In this document: in pieces, positions 33,833 through 45,103 of the stretch
How the letters are laid out: the number at the start of each line of letters is the position of its first letter
Numbering within the stretch: the stretch's first letter is position 1
Source of the DNA: Toxotes chatareus
Taxonomy: Eukaryota; Chordata; Actinopteri; Toxotidae
Length of the DNA: 64,000 nt
NCBI GenBank assembly: GCA_016801885.1
Contig: JAFBJY010001439.1
Span: forward strand, 31,496-95,495
Direction of reading: 5' to 3'
The notes under the pieces: model-generated
What the model saw: only the letters and a program-made list of their open reading frames with translations
The model's database searches: none
What the model was told of the DNA's origin: nothing
Made by a program: the position numbers and the translations under genes

Positions 33833-35757
33833 GTCAGTTCACTGTCTTTCACTGTTGTAGATCTTAGATCTTTAATCCACAACTGAACCTGGTTTGTCTT
33901 CAGCTCTTTTTATTCCCACATCTGTCACTTCTCACATACAGTTCTACATCAAACTGTAGACAAATTTGTGTGTTTTCACACAGTGTAACTACTTAAGCAA
34001 TTGGACTAGGAAATAGATAAATGGAGTTAATCTGACATTATAATACAAAAACTTTCTTCTTTCCCAAGTTTCCAAACCAAATCATCTCAGTTACTATCAT
34101 TTTTTAGCCATTTTCATCACTGCTTCTCCAGTTACTTTCAGGTTTCAGATTCCAGTTTCCTTCAGTTTTCAGCATTCACACACATTATCATCGGGAAATG
34201 CATTTTCTAATTCTTCTGTACAAATTCTGGCACATTACTCGTCCCACAGCTTTGAAAAAACCCAGGCAGAGTGTACACCAGAACTTTCAGTTTGACATAA
34301 GTCTCAAAAAACAAAGTTTCCCTTTGAAAATCAATAGGAAGTTGAGAGAAAATGATCAAACCCACTCATATTTGGAGAAATAAAACTTTGTCACACTATC
34401 ACATAGAAACATGGTTGAAAAGTTGTTCAGTGGTTCATCAGACTTGAGACTATCTCAGGTTAAATTAGTATTTTGATTTCTAGTCTGATTTCTACAAAAT
34501 CCCAAGTTGATCTTTCTTTGACTGTCTCAGATGTTATAATGGGTGTGTGTTGTGTGGAATGTTCAGAGCTGGACTGTGTGACATCTCCCACACTCTGACT
34601 GCCATCACTGAAAAATCTCCCAGAAAACTTCTTTCAACCTCATTTCAGTTTCACATTTACCAAACTTCAGGGAAAATTTATACATCAAAAAGTAGAGAAA
34701 TGTATCCTCTGTCACCCAGTGTTACTCTTATTGTGACATGACCCACAGTTTTAAGTCAGTCTGCTTTAAGTGCAGAGAGAACTGACCACAACTCCCATAG
34801 ACTGCCTTGTTACACAGAGCTCTTCAGTCCTTGTCATGAACAGAGATGATGGGAGTATTTAACCTGTGACAGCTCCTACACCATAAACAGTACAGACATA
34901 TAAAATACATCAGTATCTTCACTGAAGCCTTGTGATGCTCATGGTGAAAAGGTTTTGTTGACAGGACTTTTCATTTTTCAAGCTATCAGGGCATTTTTGA
35001 TGACAGGTTTTGTCCTATACCCTGTTGTCTGCTGGGCATACAGACTGGTTTCTCTGTGTATTTACATTCTGGTCCAGGGGTCTAGTCATCATAGCAACCA
35101 ATGATTCAGCAGTATCTGGACAGAAGTGGAAAACTGACTCTAATTATATTAATTAACTCTTAGTCTCACAGGGACCATTTTTACTGTCAGCCATCTTGTC
35201 CTCTCCTAGCAGGAAATATCAAACAGCAGCTTTAAGTCAGATCAACACAGCTGTTACTAAGGATATTAACAAGGTCTTGATACCTGTAGTGACTCTGGTC
35301 AGGGTGAGGATAAGTCTCCAGGACATGAATAAAGTCCATATAATGTCCTCTTTAATGGTTTAAACATGACTCAGTGTGTCTGTGAACCTGTGTGATACAG
35401 TTAAAGCCTTCAATGGTTACATTATCACCAATATCACTGCATAACATGTTAGTAGGACTATCAGGGCCACAAATAACATCACACTAAGTCCTTCAGCTGC
35501 TCCTGGATGATGCTCCCTCACATCCACTTGTTTCTGCAGACACTACTAGAAGTATTAGTAGTACCAGTATGGTATGCAAGCATGTCATGAATGCTGTGGT
35601 GACATTTGGATGATGTGTGTAGAAGGCTGACATTATGATGATCCACAATAAGAGAAGGACAAAGTCCCTCTACTCATGTTAGTGAAAGCTCATTGATTAG
35701 GACATATCTGATTGGATTAGAAATGATTTTTATCCACATGATTTATTCTTTATTCAG
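33833..35757. repeat. LRR intron unit 2
   Basis: Contains copies of blocks seen in unit 1, plus 34680-35300, which matches 62220-62850 in copy B and loosely 37870-38290. No further LRR exon found inside. Confidence 0.7.
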
Positions 35758-35931
35758 ATTGAGTTACTGCAGTTTGTCAGAGATCAGCTGTGCTTCTCTG
35801 GCCTCAGCTCTGAAGTCCAACCCCTCCCATCTGAGACACCTGTACCTGAGTGAAAACAAGCTGCAGGATTCAGACCTGAAGGATCTGTCTGATCTTGTGA
35901 AGAGTCCAGACTGTAGACTGCAGACTCTGAG
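35758..35931 (+). CDS. NLRC3-like copy A, last LRR exon
   Basis: 174 bp, intact. The first half matches the other LRR exons; the second half is different (DSDLKDLSDLVKSPDCRLQTLR), the form usual for the LRR immediately before the B30.2 exon in this family. Donor GAG|GTCAGT at 35932. Confidence 0.8.
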
Positions 35932-36969
35932 GTCAGTAGAGGGTTGGAGTCAGTCCAAGCTGCTTTCATCAGTATTGTCCTAAACAGTTCGTATCAAAGC
36001 AAAGACCCAGTGTCTCCTGTAAACCTCCAGCCTTCTCAGTGGCTGCTTTCCTCATTGAAGCTGTGAGAGGAGAATGGTGACAGGCTTCAGGATTGGACAG
36101 AAAATCAGAGGGACAGACAGCAGTCAGCCAATCAGATCAGCCACAAGCCTGATTGTGTGTTTGAGTTCATGTGAAGACGACTGTTGTTGTTGTGTTCATG
36201 TCTACAGGAAGTAGAGCTGGATTACAGCTGACAGCCTCACAAGATGTGTAGAGACAGTGGTCCTCATTCATCAAAGTGTCGTAGCATCAAATCTGATCTG
36301 AAACTGTTTGTTCTCTCATTTCAACAGTAAAGAATTGATGAGTTTGATCTTTGTCACAGCTCTGAGATCAGTCTGACTGCAGCCTGCAAATCACTGGCTC
36401 TGATTTCAGAGAAGCATCATGACATTTTGTCAGCATGTGGTCTGATACAGAGCAGAACCTCTGCTGAAGTCCAGTGATCACATCTGTATATGTGTCCATC
36501 TGTCAGATACTTTCAGTGACAGCCTCCATGTTTATTTGTCAGCTGATATTTCAGAAGCAGATCAGATGTTCATCAACACACAGAGACTCTTTCTTTAAAT
36601 GGAACATGAGTTGACATGTAACAGCAGTGAATCCATCACTAAACTGTTTGTGCAGTAATGAAGCTTCATGACTCAGCAGTTTATTTCCACTCTGGACTTG
36701 AGTGAAATGTTCAGAGTAAACAGACTTGATGCTAAAAGTCTCTGCAGGTGTGTGAGCTTCCAGCTCAGTGTCTTCACTCCAATACGTTAACATGAGAGCT
36801 GAGAGGAAGCTGCTACACTACACAGCTGCTCCACTTGTGCTCTGAACAGGACTGAAGTCCCTGCTGCTCTTTATACTGGATGTGCTGCATCAGTGACTGA
36901 CAGCTGATGAAGTGAGTCTCTGTAAACACTGATTTATCACCTCTGTTGTCTGTCTTCTTCTCTCAACAG
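35932..36969. other. Intron before the B30.2 exon
   Basis: No coding sequence or repeat recognised; ends in CTTCTCTCAACAG. Confidence 0.6.
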
Positions 36970-37390
36970 CTGGAGGGAGCGAGCTTTCCAAATGTGTGAG
37001 AGAAGAAGAGGACGGTGTGTGTGTTCAGAGGGGACGAGCTGTGTCCTGATGATCCGGAGAGGTTGAAGTGTAGAGAGGCTCTGATTGGTCCATGTTACTG
37101 GGAGGTAGAGTGGAGAGGAGAGCTTCATCCAGCAGTGACTGACAGAGGAACCAGAAGAAGTGGAGAAGACTCTCAGTGCTGCAGTCTGAACTGCTCTGAG
37201 AACAGCTCCACTGTCAAGTCCACCATCATCCCTGTGTGTTCCTCTGGATCTGAAAGAGAATCATCAGTGTATCTGGACTGCTCTGCTGCTGCTCTGTCCT
37301 TCTACACAGTCTCTGCAGACACACTGACACTCCTCCACCTCCTCCACCCTCCACCTGGACTCTGTCTTTTTTTATTAATTCACAGATGCT
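36970..37390 (+). pseudogene. NLRC3-like copy A, B30.2/SPRY exon, decayed
   Basis: Readable motifs: VREEEDGVCVQRG (36995-37033, one frame), then DELCPDDPERLKCREALIGP and CYWEVEWRGELHPAVT, TIIPVCSSG, SSVYLDCSAAALSFYTVSAD, TLTLLHLLHPPPG (37034-37390, another frame). CYWEVEW and ALSFY are SPRY hallmarks. The frame switch is near 37032 (one base missing). The PRY half before VREEE and the WSL core are largely absent, as is the terminal TEPLYPGF-type end. The readable SPRY frame does not join in phase to the preceding LRR exon. Confidence 0.7.
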
Positions 37391-37489
37391 GAACCCAAAG
37401 ATTGATCATCTTGATCATGTGGTGTGATAGAGAATTGCAGCTAATTTTTGAAACCTTAAATAAGTCACAATACTTCAGATTATTCATTC
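37391..37489. other. Post-gene spacer
   Basis: No clear polyadenylation signal directly after the B30.2 remnant. Confidence 0.4.
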
Positions 37490-37795
37490 TACAGCTTAAT
37501 CCGTCAGGGTCGCAGGGGAGCTGGAGCCTAACCCAGCTGACTATGGGCGCCAGTCAATCGCAGGGCTGACACACAAAGAAAGACACACTGACACCCATGG
37601 GCAATTTAGAGTAGCATGCATGTTTTTGGGATTGTGGGAGGAAGCCGGAGTACCCGGAGAGAACCCACGCAGGCACAGGGAGAACATGCAAAGTCCACAC
37701 AGAAGGGTCCAGACCGGGGTTCAAACCTGGAACTCTCTTGTTGTGAGGCAACAGTGCTAACCACTACACCACCATGCCGCCCGACTTCATATTAT
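37490..37795 (+). repeat. Dispersed SINE-like fish repeat, uninterrupted copy
   Basis: CCGTCAGGGTCGCAGGGGAG, GGAGCCTAACCCAGCTGACT, GCATGTTTTTGGGATTGTGG, GGTTCAAACCTGGAACTC, CTAACCACTACACCACCATG. Slight internal deletion after GACTATGGGC. Shows the contiguous form of the repeat split at 17797/19738. Confidence 0.85.
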
Positions 37796-38325
37796 ATTGA
37801 GTTAAATCAATATATCAGTATTTTATACATTTTATGGTTTTTATGAAATCAGTTTAAGTTTTATATTTTTTTTCACTGTCTCAGATTTTATAATGGGTGT
37901 GTATTGCATGAAATGTTCAGAACTGCAGTGACTGATATCTATTAAAATTTTCCCTAAAAGCTTCTTTCATCTTCTTAATTCTCACAATTACCAACCTTCA
38001 GGGGAAAATTATATATGACAATATACAGAAAGTTGTCCTTTCTCACCCAGTGTTACTCTCATTGTTTAATGACCCACAGTTTTTAAGTAAATGTCCTCCA
38101 TACTCAGCAAAACTCCCATAGACTGCCATGCTAAAGTGAGCTTTTTGATGTCACCATAGCAACAAATGACTGGGCAGTATCTGGGAAGAAGTGGACAAAT
38201 GACTCTAAGTAGATTAATTAACTCTTAGGCTCATGAGGACCATTTTTTTATTGTCGGCCATCTTGTCCTCTCCTAACAGTAAATATCAAACAGCAGCTTT
38301 AATAACAAAAAATGACTGGTATAAA
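37796..38325. repeat. Block related to LRR introns
   Basis: 37870-38290 resembles 34505-35230 and 62220-62760 (TATAATGGGTGTGT, CCCAGTGTTACTCTCATTG, TCGGCCATCTTGTCCTC). No gene. Confidence 0.55.
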
Positions 38326-38329
38326 GTCT

Positions 38330-38745
38330 GTGAGACCAGGAAACAAAGTCAGAAAAACTCAGTGTCCACACAGGAACCAGGAGCCACACAGAGCACAAAT
38401 ACTGGAACAGACTCAGAGAAGACAACTGACTAACTGACAGACAGAGGAAGCAAGGAGACTTAAATACATTTAAATACACTGACAATGGCAGACAATCAAC
38501 AAAGGTGGGAAAGAAAGACAGCAAGCAAACTGGGATACACAATGGCCACTTCAAAGTAAAACAGGAAATACTGAACAAAATTCAAGAAAGCAAAACAAGA
38601 GTCCTCAATATTCCAGAAACAGAACAAAAGGAGCTGCTACAGGTCTGATCATGACAAAGAGTCCAAACACAGTCCAAAGTTCAAACAAAGTTCAAAGCAG
38701 TCCAAAGAGTTCAAGACAGCCACCAAGGGGCTGATCAGAACAGTC
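38330..38745 (-). repeat. LTR-like family A related fragment
   Basis: GACTTAAATACATTTAAATACAC, GGCAGACAATCAACAAAGGTGG, CAAAGTAAAACAGGAAATAC and GGGGCTGATCAGAACAGT match the 3' half of the element at 42883-43618. Confidence 0.6.
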
Positions 38746-39010
38746 TGGAGGTGGGTTCTGCTCCTGAGTTTGCTCCTGTGTTCACTCCCCTGTGTTCAGT
38801 TCCTCATGTTTCTTTGGATTCACCTCTTTTGCTGTTTTGGTTTCAGTAAGACATCTTAGTTTCCTTAGTTTTTGAATTTTCCCTACGTGGACACTTTTGT
38901 TTTTTTCTGAGTTTTGTTTCCTGGCTGAACAGACTCTGTAAGACAGTGACTTTTGTTATTAATATATGCTCATTAATCAGATTGCCTGTGTCACTGTCAT
39001 AACACAGGCA

Positions 39011-39612
39011 TGACACAGCTCTGCTGCCTCTGGGTTTTTTCTGTTGTTTTTGTCCTATCTCTCTTTCTCTGGGTGTGTATGGGCGGTATGTGTGTGTGTG
39101 CACCCTAGGTGTGGGTGTGTTTCAGGTGTTGGATTCGGGCGGCTCCTCCGCACTCCCACCTCTCAGCTCAGGCTGACTGTGCGCACCTGTGCACAATCTG
39201 GGCGTGATCAGTCTACTATACAGTATATGAGGCTCGGCGTTCCTGTCCCCCTCGCCAGATCATTCCGTCATCGTCTGTGGTGACTAGTTCTCTGAGCTCC
39301 TTTGTACTACTTTGAGAAAGTAATTATCAGACTCTTTTGGATTGACTCACCTGATCTCATCTAACCACCGTGTCTCCGTCTCCTGCAGACGCTCCCGGTC
39401 TTTGTTCTCCTGCCTCCATCCCGCCACTTCAGACTCTGCCATGCTGCTCCAGAATCCCTCCTCTTTCCTTTGCTTTATTTTGCCCTTTTGTCAATAAACC
39501 CTCTGAACAGTCCCTCTCTGTCTGCTTTTGGGTCCTGGCCTGTTACTTAGACTCTGCACAACAGTCTCTGCATTTGGCTCATTTTCCCTGTGTTCCTGGT
39601 CTCTGTGTAACA
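39011..39612 (+). mobile_element. Gypsy-type 5' LTR
   Basis: Starts TGACACAG and ends CTGTGTAACA, approximately inverted ends with TG..CA. Contains a TATA-like CTATACAGTATATGAGG (39215-39231), downstream GC-rich leader, and AATAAA at 39494. It is followed directly by a leader and an ATG frame, the layout of a Ty3/Gypsy LTR retrotransposon of fish. No 3' LTR or pol was found. Confidence 0.7.
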
Positions 39613-39629
39613 GTCTGAACTGACCAACA

Positions 39630-39878
39630 ATGGAACCAGCAGACACTAATTTGAAGGCCAAATTAGAGGAGCTGTCATATACTGTCATGCTCCTGTACCA
39701 TGAGTCATTCAGCAGCATCTGTCAGGAGTATACACAGGCTGCAGTTTTTACCAGGCTGCACAAAGAGGTTTCAATGAAGCCATGGTTACAGAGTCACTTC
39801 CTGAATAGCTCTAAAACTTTGTGGACACCCAGAGCTCCAACCAGTGTCCCATTCTGCCAGCCTCAGGCCAGTTCCTGA
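39630..39878 (+). pseudogene. Truncated gag-like frame of the Gypsy-type element
   Basis: An 82-codon frame beginning MEPADTNLKAKLEELSYTV 17 bp after the LTR, in the position and with the MEPAD/MDPAD-type start of fish Gypsy gag. It stops early and is followed by AT-rich sequence; the rest of gag and all of pol are absent. Confidence 0.6.
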
Positions 39879-40084
39879 TCTCCAGTCAACCACTGAGCCT
39901 TACATTTTAAAAAATGTAATATCTGCTGTAACACACATTAATGTTTACAATATTCTACTGTTAATTTGAGATGATATGAAGTATAATGTGAGGGGTTTGT
40001 TTGGGGTTTTCACATAAAATCTCACAAATGTAATGGATATGTAATCTGAAAATGTTAAATGTTTAATCAGTTTCAGAAGGACCC

Positions 40085-40712
40085 AAATGCAGAACTCAAT
40101 CCTCAAAGACGAGGAAATAAAGTTAACTAAGTATTTCTTGTCTGAGTTTGAAATCCTGATTCTAGTCTACCTGTTCTGGTTGGTTTTGTTAGTATTTCCT
40201 ATTTTATTTTGAAGCCCTGTTCCTTGTGTATCTGTTTTAGTCTACTTCCTGTCTTTGTCTTGTTTCCCACCATTATCTGTGACCAATTACCCTCTGTGTG
40301 TATATGTCTTGTTGTTCCACTGTCTCTTTGTCAAGTCTGAGTCTAGGTTCTTGTCAAAGTCTGTCCCTGCTGCTTTCTTGCTGTGTTTGTCCCTGCAGTT
40401 TCCGTCCCTGTGCTTGTCCCTGTGGTTGTGTGTGTTCCTGAGCTCCTGTCTGCACATTTGATCCTGCCTGTGTTTGCCTCCTGGTTTTGTCTCCTGTGTT
40501 GATCCCTTTGGACTCACCTCTGTGCCTGGTGTGCCTTGAGTTTCTGTTTTCTCTCCTGTGTGGATGATTTTCAGCTTCCTGAGTTATTTTGGTTTCCTGG
40601 ACTCGGCTCTATACCAGTGATCTTAAGTAAAGGGACATTATCTGTCCATCTGCCTGGTGTGTCTGCGTTTGTGTCCTTCCCTCGTCTTCTTGGCTTCAGC
40701 CGTTACAATAGT
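40085..40712 (+). mobile_element. LTR-like family A element, plus orientation
   Basis: Reverse-complement match to 42883-43618: CAGTATTTCC-like start, TATTTTATTTTGAAGCCCTG, TTCCTTGTGTATCTGTT, ACTTCCTGTCTTTGTCTTGT, and the end CTTCTTGGCTTCAGCCGTTACA. The last 90 bp recur at 6551-6640. Confidence 0.65.
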
Positions 40713-41400
40713 AATAAGAAACTTGCTTTCTTTTTGTCCCTTCAGCACAAACAATGTGTCTCAAGCTCTTATGACAAACAAAAAAAACAGAAACTTCATT
40801 TCAAATAGTTTGAAATGACTAAGTGCATTGAAAAATAACTACTTAAGCTGAACTGTATAAATCTGTGTCTAATTTTTGTGAATTCACCTGTGAACCTCAG
40901 TGACTCACTGACCCAAAACACCTGAGGATACAGGGAAGGAAAAATAGTTTTGAGTTAAATTGAATAGAAGTGAGCAGGTGACTCACAGAGTGAACACACA
41001 ACCTTAGATGACGTCTACATATAGAGGCACTTTATGGTCTTCACTGACATTTCCCTTGTCTGGTCACGTGTCTCGTGATCTGCTCTGAAAGAAAGACTTT
41101 TGTCAACACTGTAAAACTTTTAGAGTTTTAACTAATTCAATGCATGTGTCTTTTGTATAAGATGTACTGTGGTTATTACTGCTCACTGTACTTGTAATAT
41201 ATGATTTCTAAATTTTTGTATCTCTGGAAGACGTGACTCAAACATGAAGAATGTTATTTTGTTTGCTGAGTGTTTATTTTGTGCTTTTGTCCATTCAGAT
41301 ATGAGAGACACAGGGTGGCCTCAAGAAAAAAACACACGTACAGATCAGACCACAAAGAATCAGAAAAAGCAACATAAGATAAAACATTTGGTTAGTGAGC
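40622..41400 (+). repeat. Upstream flank of copy B, duplicate of 6551-7470
   Basis: See 6551-7470; similarity runs from GTAAAGGGACATTATC to about the ACACGTACAGATC phrase (41335). Its overlap with the LTR end shows the LTR insertion came before the duplication. Confidence 0.75.
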
Positions 41401-41985
41401 CAGTGTTTGGGTCAGGAAATGTGTGTTAGTGAGATCAGTTCATTGTTGGTTTTGGTCTTTTCATGGAAAAAAAAAGCACAACATCATCATCAGCCTTATC
41501 CTTTACAGCAAAGCACAGCAGTGGATTTTGCTGAGTAATAAAATGTTGATGTGTAATGATCAGCTGGGCTGTGATGACCAAATAGTTTCATATATTCTGT
41601 TTGCATCATTTCACAGTGGTGTTTTAAGGCTGGTTTGACTCTTTATTCCTTATTGAACAACAGGACATTTGATCAAAGCGTTTCCTTGGTGACCTTCTGG
41701 AATGTGTGACATGAGTTCTGTTCTAGAATGTTCAGTCTGTGACTCAGCACTCTGAACTCTTCTTCAGACCTCACTCACTCTTCACCTTGAACTCAGTGTG
41801 TTCAGTTGTGCAGAGAGGATTACCCGTGTTTTAGTTCTCAGGTCGATCGTCAAACTCTTACTGGAGTTAAACAAACTAACAGAAACTAATGAATAACATT
41901 GTCTTCTTTTGTTCAAAGGTGCTGTTTGAAACATCCATCTATAATGGAGCTCTGCAGATCTGCTGGCAGATACAGAGCTACACAA
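41401..41985. other. Intergenic interval
   Basis: Nothing recognised. Confidence 0.4.
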
Positions 41986-42107
41986 CTCACATAAGAACTT
42001 CTATCCTCCCAAGCCCACACAAGCCTGCCATCCCCACCATCGTACTGTCCAAAGTATGCTCGCTGGACAACAAGCTGGATCATGTACATTTACTTGGTCC
42101 ACCATGA
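41986..42107 (+). pseudogene. LINE endonuclease fragment
   Basis: Reads HKPAIPTIVLSKVCSLDNKL then DHVHLL, the N-terminal endonuclease motif (P.I.L.NVRSL.NK.D.I..L) of CR1/L2-type fish LINEs. Only about 35 codons remain. Confidence 0.55.
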
Positions 42108-42880
42108 AGTCTGTGAGTGTTGTGTCTTTGTGTTTGTGGAAACATGGCTCAACATGTTCAGCACGTCTAATGGCATTTCATGAATCACAGTAATAAGGTA
42201 TTAACTGACACAACATGTTATGGTACTGGCACAATAGAAAATGGCAGAGAAAAGCAAGTGAGAGTGAGAGTGAGAGTTCAGGCAAGAGCAAACAAAGAGA
42301 AACTGCTGAGGATTAGATTGTTGTAACTCAATGAGCCAAAGGAAGTAATGTTTGAATACATGATCTGCATGTTTAACACACACTGTAAAAAAGAAAAGTA
42401 AGGAAAAAAAACTGTAATATTCCGATACCTGGGGCACCAAAAACATACTGAAAAAAATAATTGAAAATAACTAACTCAAAAATTAACAGACATTTTCCAT
42501 AAATCAAATAGTTTGTTGCTGTGAGTTTACATGAGATCTTGTTTGATTTTTTTAATGTTTAATGAAGAATACTTACATGCGTAAAAAAAATGAACTCACC
42601 AATAAATAAGGTCAAATACAGCTACAATACAATTAATCAGGCTTAAAATTAACGAAAAGGGATTTTATTAGTTGGGTTTTGTTATATAATTTAAATAAAA
42701 AATCTTGTGAACTGAATCAGTATTTAATGTAATAAAATGACACCAACCATAAAAGACATTTGTCTTGCCATTTAAAAAATGTCCAAATGCTATAATTTAC
42801 AAAAATTATTACAATGTTTATGTAGCACATTTAATGTTAAAAAAATAGCCTTCTATTTTAAAAAATATAATACTGCTGTA
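42108..42880. other. AT-rich intergenic interval
   Basis: No gene; low-complexity AT-rich DNA. Confidence 0.5.
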
Positions 42881-42882
42881 AT

Positions 42883-43618
42883 TGTTATGATGGCAGCTGT
42901 GGCCAAGAACAAAAGGGATGAGGACCCAAATGCAGACACCACCAGGCAGACTGAAGGAAGATGATTTTCTTTAATAAGAAAAAGTCAGTGGTTACAAAGT
43001 CCTTAAGCCATGAAACAAACTTCAGGGATCACTCAGAGTGTTCTTGTGGAGTTTCACTTAGGACTCTCAAAACAGTCACAGGTGTAGATCCAGATGTCCA
43101 TAGGTACACAGCTCAGGAAAAAATCCACAAGAAGACTGAGGCAGGGACAGGTACAAACTTGGACAGAAAAGCAGCAGGAACAGACGAGCAGGAAAATACT
43201 AGGACATGACAATGGACAAACACAGAACACAGGAAAAACACAGACAAACTGACCAAGAGACAAAGGAGCAACAAGACTTAAATACACAGAAGGTAACTGG
43301 CCACAGGTGATTCACATTAGGGCAGGACAGACAATCAAGAAGGTGGGAAACCAGACAGAGAGAGGAAGTAGTCTAGGAACAGATACACAAGGAACTGGGC
43401 TTCAAAATAAAACAGGAAATACTGAAACTAAAACAAGAGAAACAGGACTTCAACATAAAACAAGAAATGCAAAACAGAACCAGGAACAGGGACCAGTAGC
43501 AGGACTCCAAAATAAAACAGAAAATACAGAACCAAACAAGAACCCACAAACAGTCCATAATGAGTTTAGCAAAATCCTAAAAGAACTCAAAAACACAGCA
43601 TGGGGACTGATCATAACA
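42883..43618 (-). mobile_element. Solo LTR-like element, family A (best copy)
   Basis: 736 bp beginning TGTTATGATGG and ending ATCATAACA, so TG..CA with 9-bp inverted ends. Flanks GTAAT and GTAGT could be a 5-bp target duplication with one change. On the minus strand there is a TATA-like TGTATTTAAGTC (43271-43282) and, downstream, TTATTAAAG (polyadenylation-type, near 42970). No internal coding region, so a solo LTR is the simplest reading. Relatives lie at 11925, 38330 and 40085; the element of intron 1 (16396, 44832) is more distant. Confidence 0.6.
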
Positions 43619-44181
43619 GTAGTAATAGACTACTGCTAGACTACACTACATTAACATTTATAGGAGTCATTTGTCAACTGGTGTAAAGACTAAAAAGAGA
43701 CGTGACAGCCTCGGTTTGTTTTAATCTTTTGAATCAAATAAGTTTGAAATGAACAAATTTCTGGCTCAATGAGACAAGTTCTAAACTTTGACTCATGAGT
43801 CAAAAAAATCTTAATGTTTTGTACAATGAAGATGGAAAATTTGAGGAAATAAGGACTACAATATATATGATGATAGCTGCATCACATCAGCTGTAACAGC
43901 TTCACACACAGTTTGAAACAAATAATAATTGACAACAATAATGTGCTGAGGGTCAGAGGCTGAGATGAAAGGTTGTTCACCTTAATCCACTGTCACCTGT
44001 TCCACAGACAGATCCAGATCCACTGGATCAGCTGGGATCTTCTCTCCTGTAATAATGATAATAAACATCATCATTCATATAGTTTATTTTATAGTAAGTC
44101 TGTAAAATCACTAAGTTAAATCTGATTTAGTTAGAAATCACAACAAAGTGAAACACGTTCTAAACTTGTAAACAATACACA
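43619..44181. other. Spacer upstream of copy B
   Basis: 43725-43920 matches 12040-12240. No gene. Confidence 0.5.
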
Positions 44182-44182
44182 G

Positions 44183-44211
<29 letters not shown>
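44182..44211. repeat. (AC)n microsatellite
   Basis: 15 AC units just upstream of the putative promoter of copy B. Confidence 0.9.
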
Positions 44212-44214
<3 letters not shown>

Positions 44215-44256
44215 AGATTGTGTGACTTCCTGTAAATGTAGAGGGGAGGAGCAGGT

Positions 44257-44267
44257 AAAACTGAAAG
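44257..44267 (+). promoter_or_regulatory. ISRE/IRF-like motif upstream of copy B
   Basis: AAAACTGAAAG fits the IRF core RAAANNGAAA; a second partial GGAAAACTGAAGG lies at 44313-44325. Position about 80 bp before the end of the first non-coding exon suits an interferon-responsive promoter of an NLR gene. Motif match only. Confidence 0.4.
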
Positions 44268-44269
44268 TG

Positions 44270-44336
44270 TTCAGTCAGTTCAGACGCCATTTGAACTAAA
44301 CAGAGCAGGAGGAGGAAAACTGAAGGCTGAGGCAGG
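44270..44336 (+). other. Putative 5'UTR exon of copy B
   Basis: GTTCAGTCAGTTCAGACGCC to GGCTGAGGCAGG followed by donor GTGAGT (44337-44342). No ATG in a useful frame. Transcription start is not determinable; the left limit is a guess. Confidence 0.45.
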
Positions 44337-44606
44337 GTGAGTGTTAATACAACATTATTATTATTTTACTGTCAAAGTCTCTGAGTCAGTTTTCTCCCTG
44401 TGGACTGTAGAGGAAAGAAGAGTCAGGATGAACTTCTGTCCACACAAAGAGACAGAAAAGGAAGAAAGAATATTGAGTGTGTTACCTCCTGTTCTCTCAG
44501 TCTTGCATGTGACTCTTGATCAGACTTGTGTGTCCTGATTCTTTGTGTGTCTGAGCTCACAGTCTGTTTTACTGGTTTCCTTCTCAGACTGACTGAAGTC
44601 CAGAAG

Positions 44607-44737
44607 ATGAGTGTTTGTGTGGAGGAAAAGGACAGAGCAAAGTCTCCAGGATCCAGCTGTCTGTCTATGAAGAGTGACTGGTCCAAAGAGTTAAATCCTC
44701 CATTGTTCAGTAATGAACCTGGACTCTCAGACACAAA
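44607..44737 (+). CDS. NLRC3-like copy B, exon 1
   Basis: Acceptor CTTCTCAG ending 44587, ATG at 44607, donor AA|GTAAGA at 44738. Encodes MSVCVEEKDRAK, SPGSSCLSMKSDWSKELNPP and FSNEPGLSDTK; one codon shorter than copy A. Phase 2 end. Confidence 0.8.
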
Positions 44738-44831
44738 GTAAGAGAACTGCTACAAACCTGTGAACCTCCAAACTTTGGGCTATAACAGTGTTTAGTGTGT
44801 TGAGGTCATGCAGTTGTCGTCACTGTCTGTA

Positions 44832-45103
44832 ACTGTTGTTCGCGCTGCTGTGCAGCCAGGAACATGAGGAAGAGGACCCAAATGTAGAAACCCCAGGACG
44901 GACAGATGACTGAATTAAAAGTTCTTTTATTTAATTCAAACACACTGAAAAAAGTCCAGGGGCAGGAAACAAACTAAAAACCATCCAAAATGGAGAAAAA
45001 ACTTACACTTGCACAGGCAGGGAAACAGATAACACAACTAACAAAAGACTCCAAGACACAAACAGAGACAGTCCCCTTAGGGGCTCATTGTCACAGTAAG
45101 AAA
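44832..45103 (-). mobile_element. LTR-like element in intron 1 of copy B, internally deleted
   Basis: Same insertion as 16396-17075 (GAGGAAGAGGACCCAAATG, CCCCAGGACGGACAGATGA, GGGGCTCATTGTCACAG), reduced to about 270 bp. Confidence 0.65.

Larger units (their letters stand above)
16146..37390 (+). pseudogene. NLRC3-like NLR gene, copy A (probable pseudogene)
   Basis: Seven exons in order: N-terminal exon 1 (16165-16298), exon 2 (28271-28393), FISNA-NACHT exon (29384-31258), LRR exons (32045-32217, 33659-33832, 35758-35931) and a decayed B30.2 exon (36970-37390). All internal junctions are GT-AG and phase 2 up to the last LRR. Intact members are cytosolic NTPase receptors of fish innate immunity. 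Damage: two frameshifts in the FISNA-NACHT exon (near 29602 and between 30716 and 30770), a 1-bp deletion in the first LRR exon, and a frame switch plus missing parts in B30.2. Intron 1 is 12 kb against 0.73 kb in copy B because of transposon insertions. No 5'UTR exon equivalent to that of copy B was found. Gene prediction software could still report it as a low-quality protein; assembly indels are an alternative for single breaks but not for the total. Confidence 0.8.

Noticed and set aside
39011..39878. Infectious endogenous retrovirus
   Set aside because: Only one LTR and a truncated gag-like start of Gypsy type are present; no pol or env.
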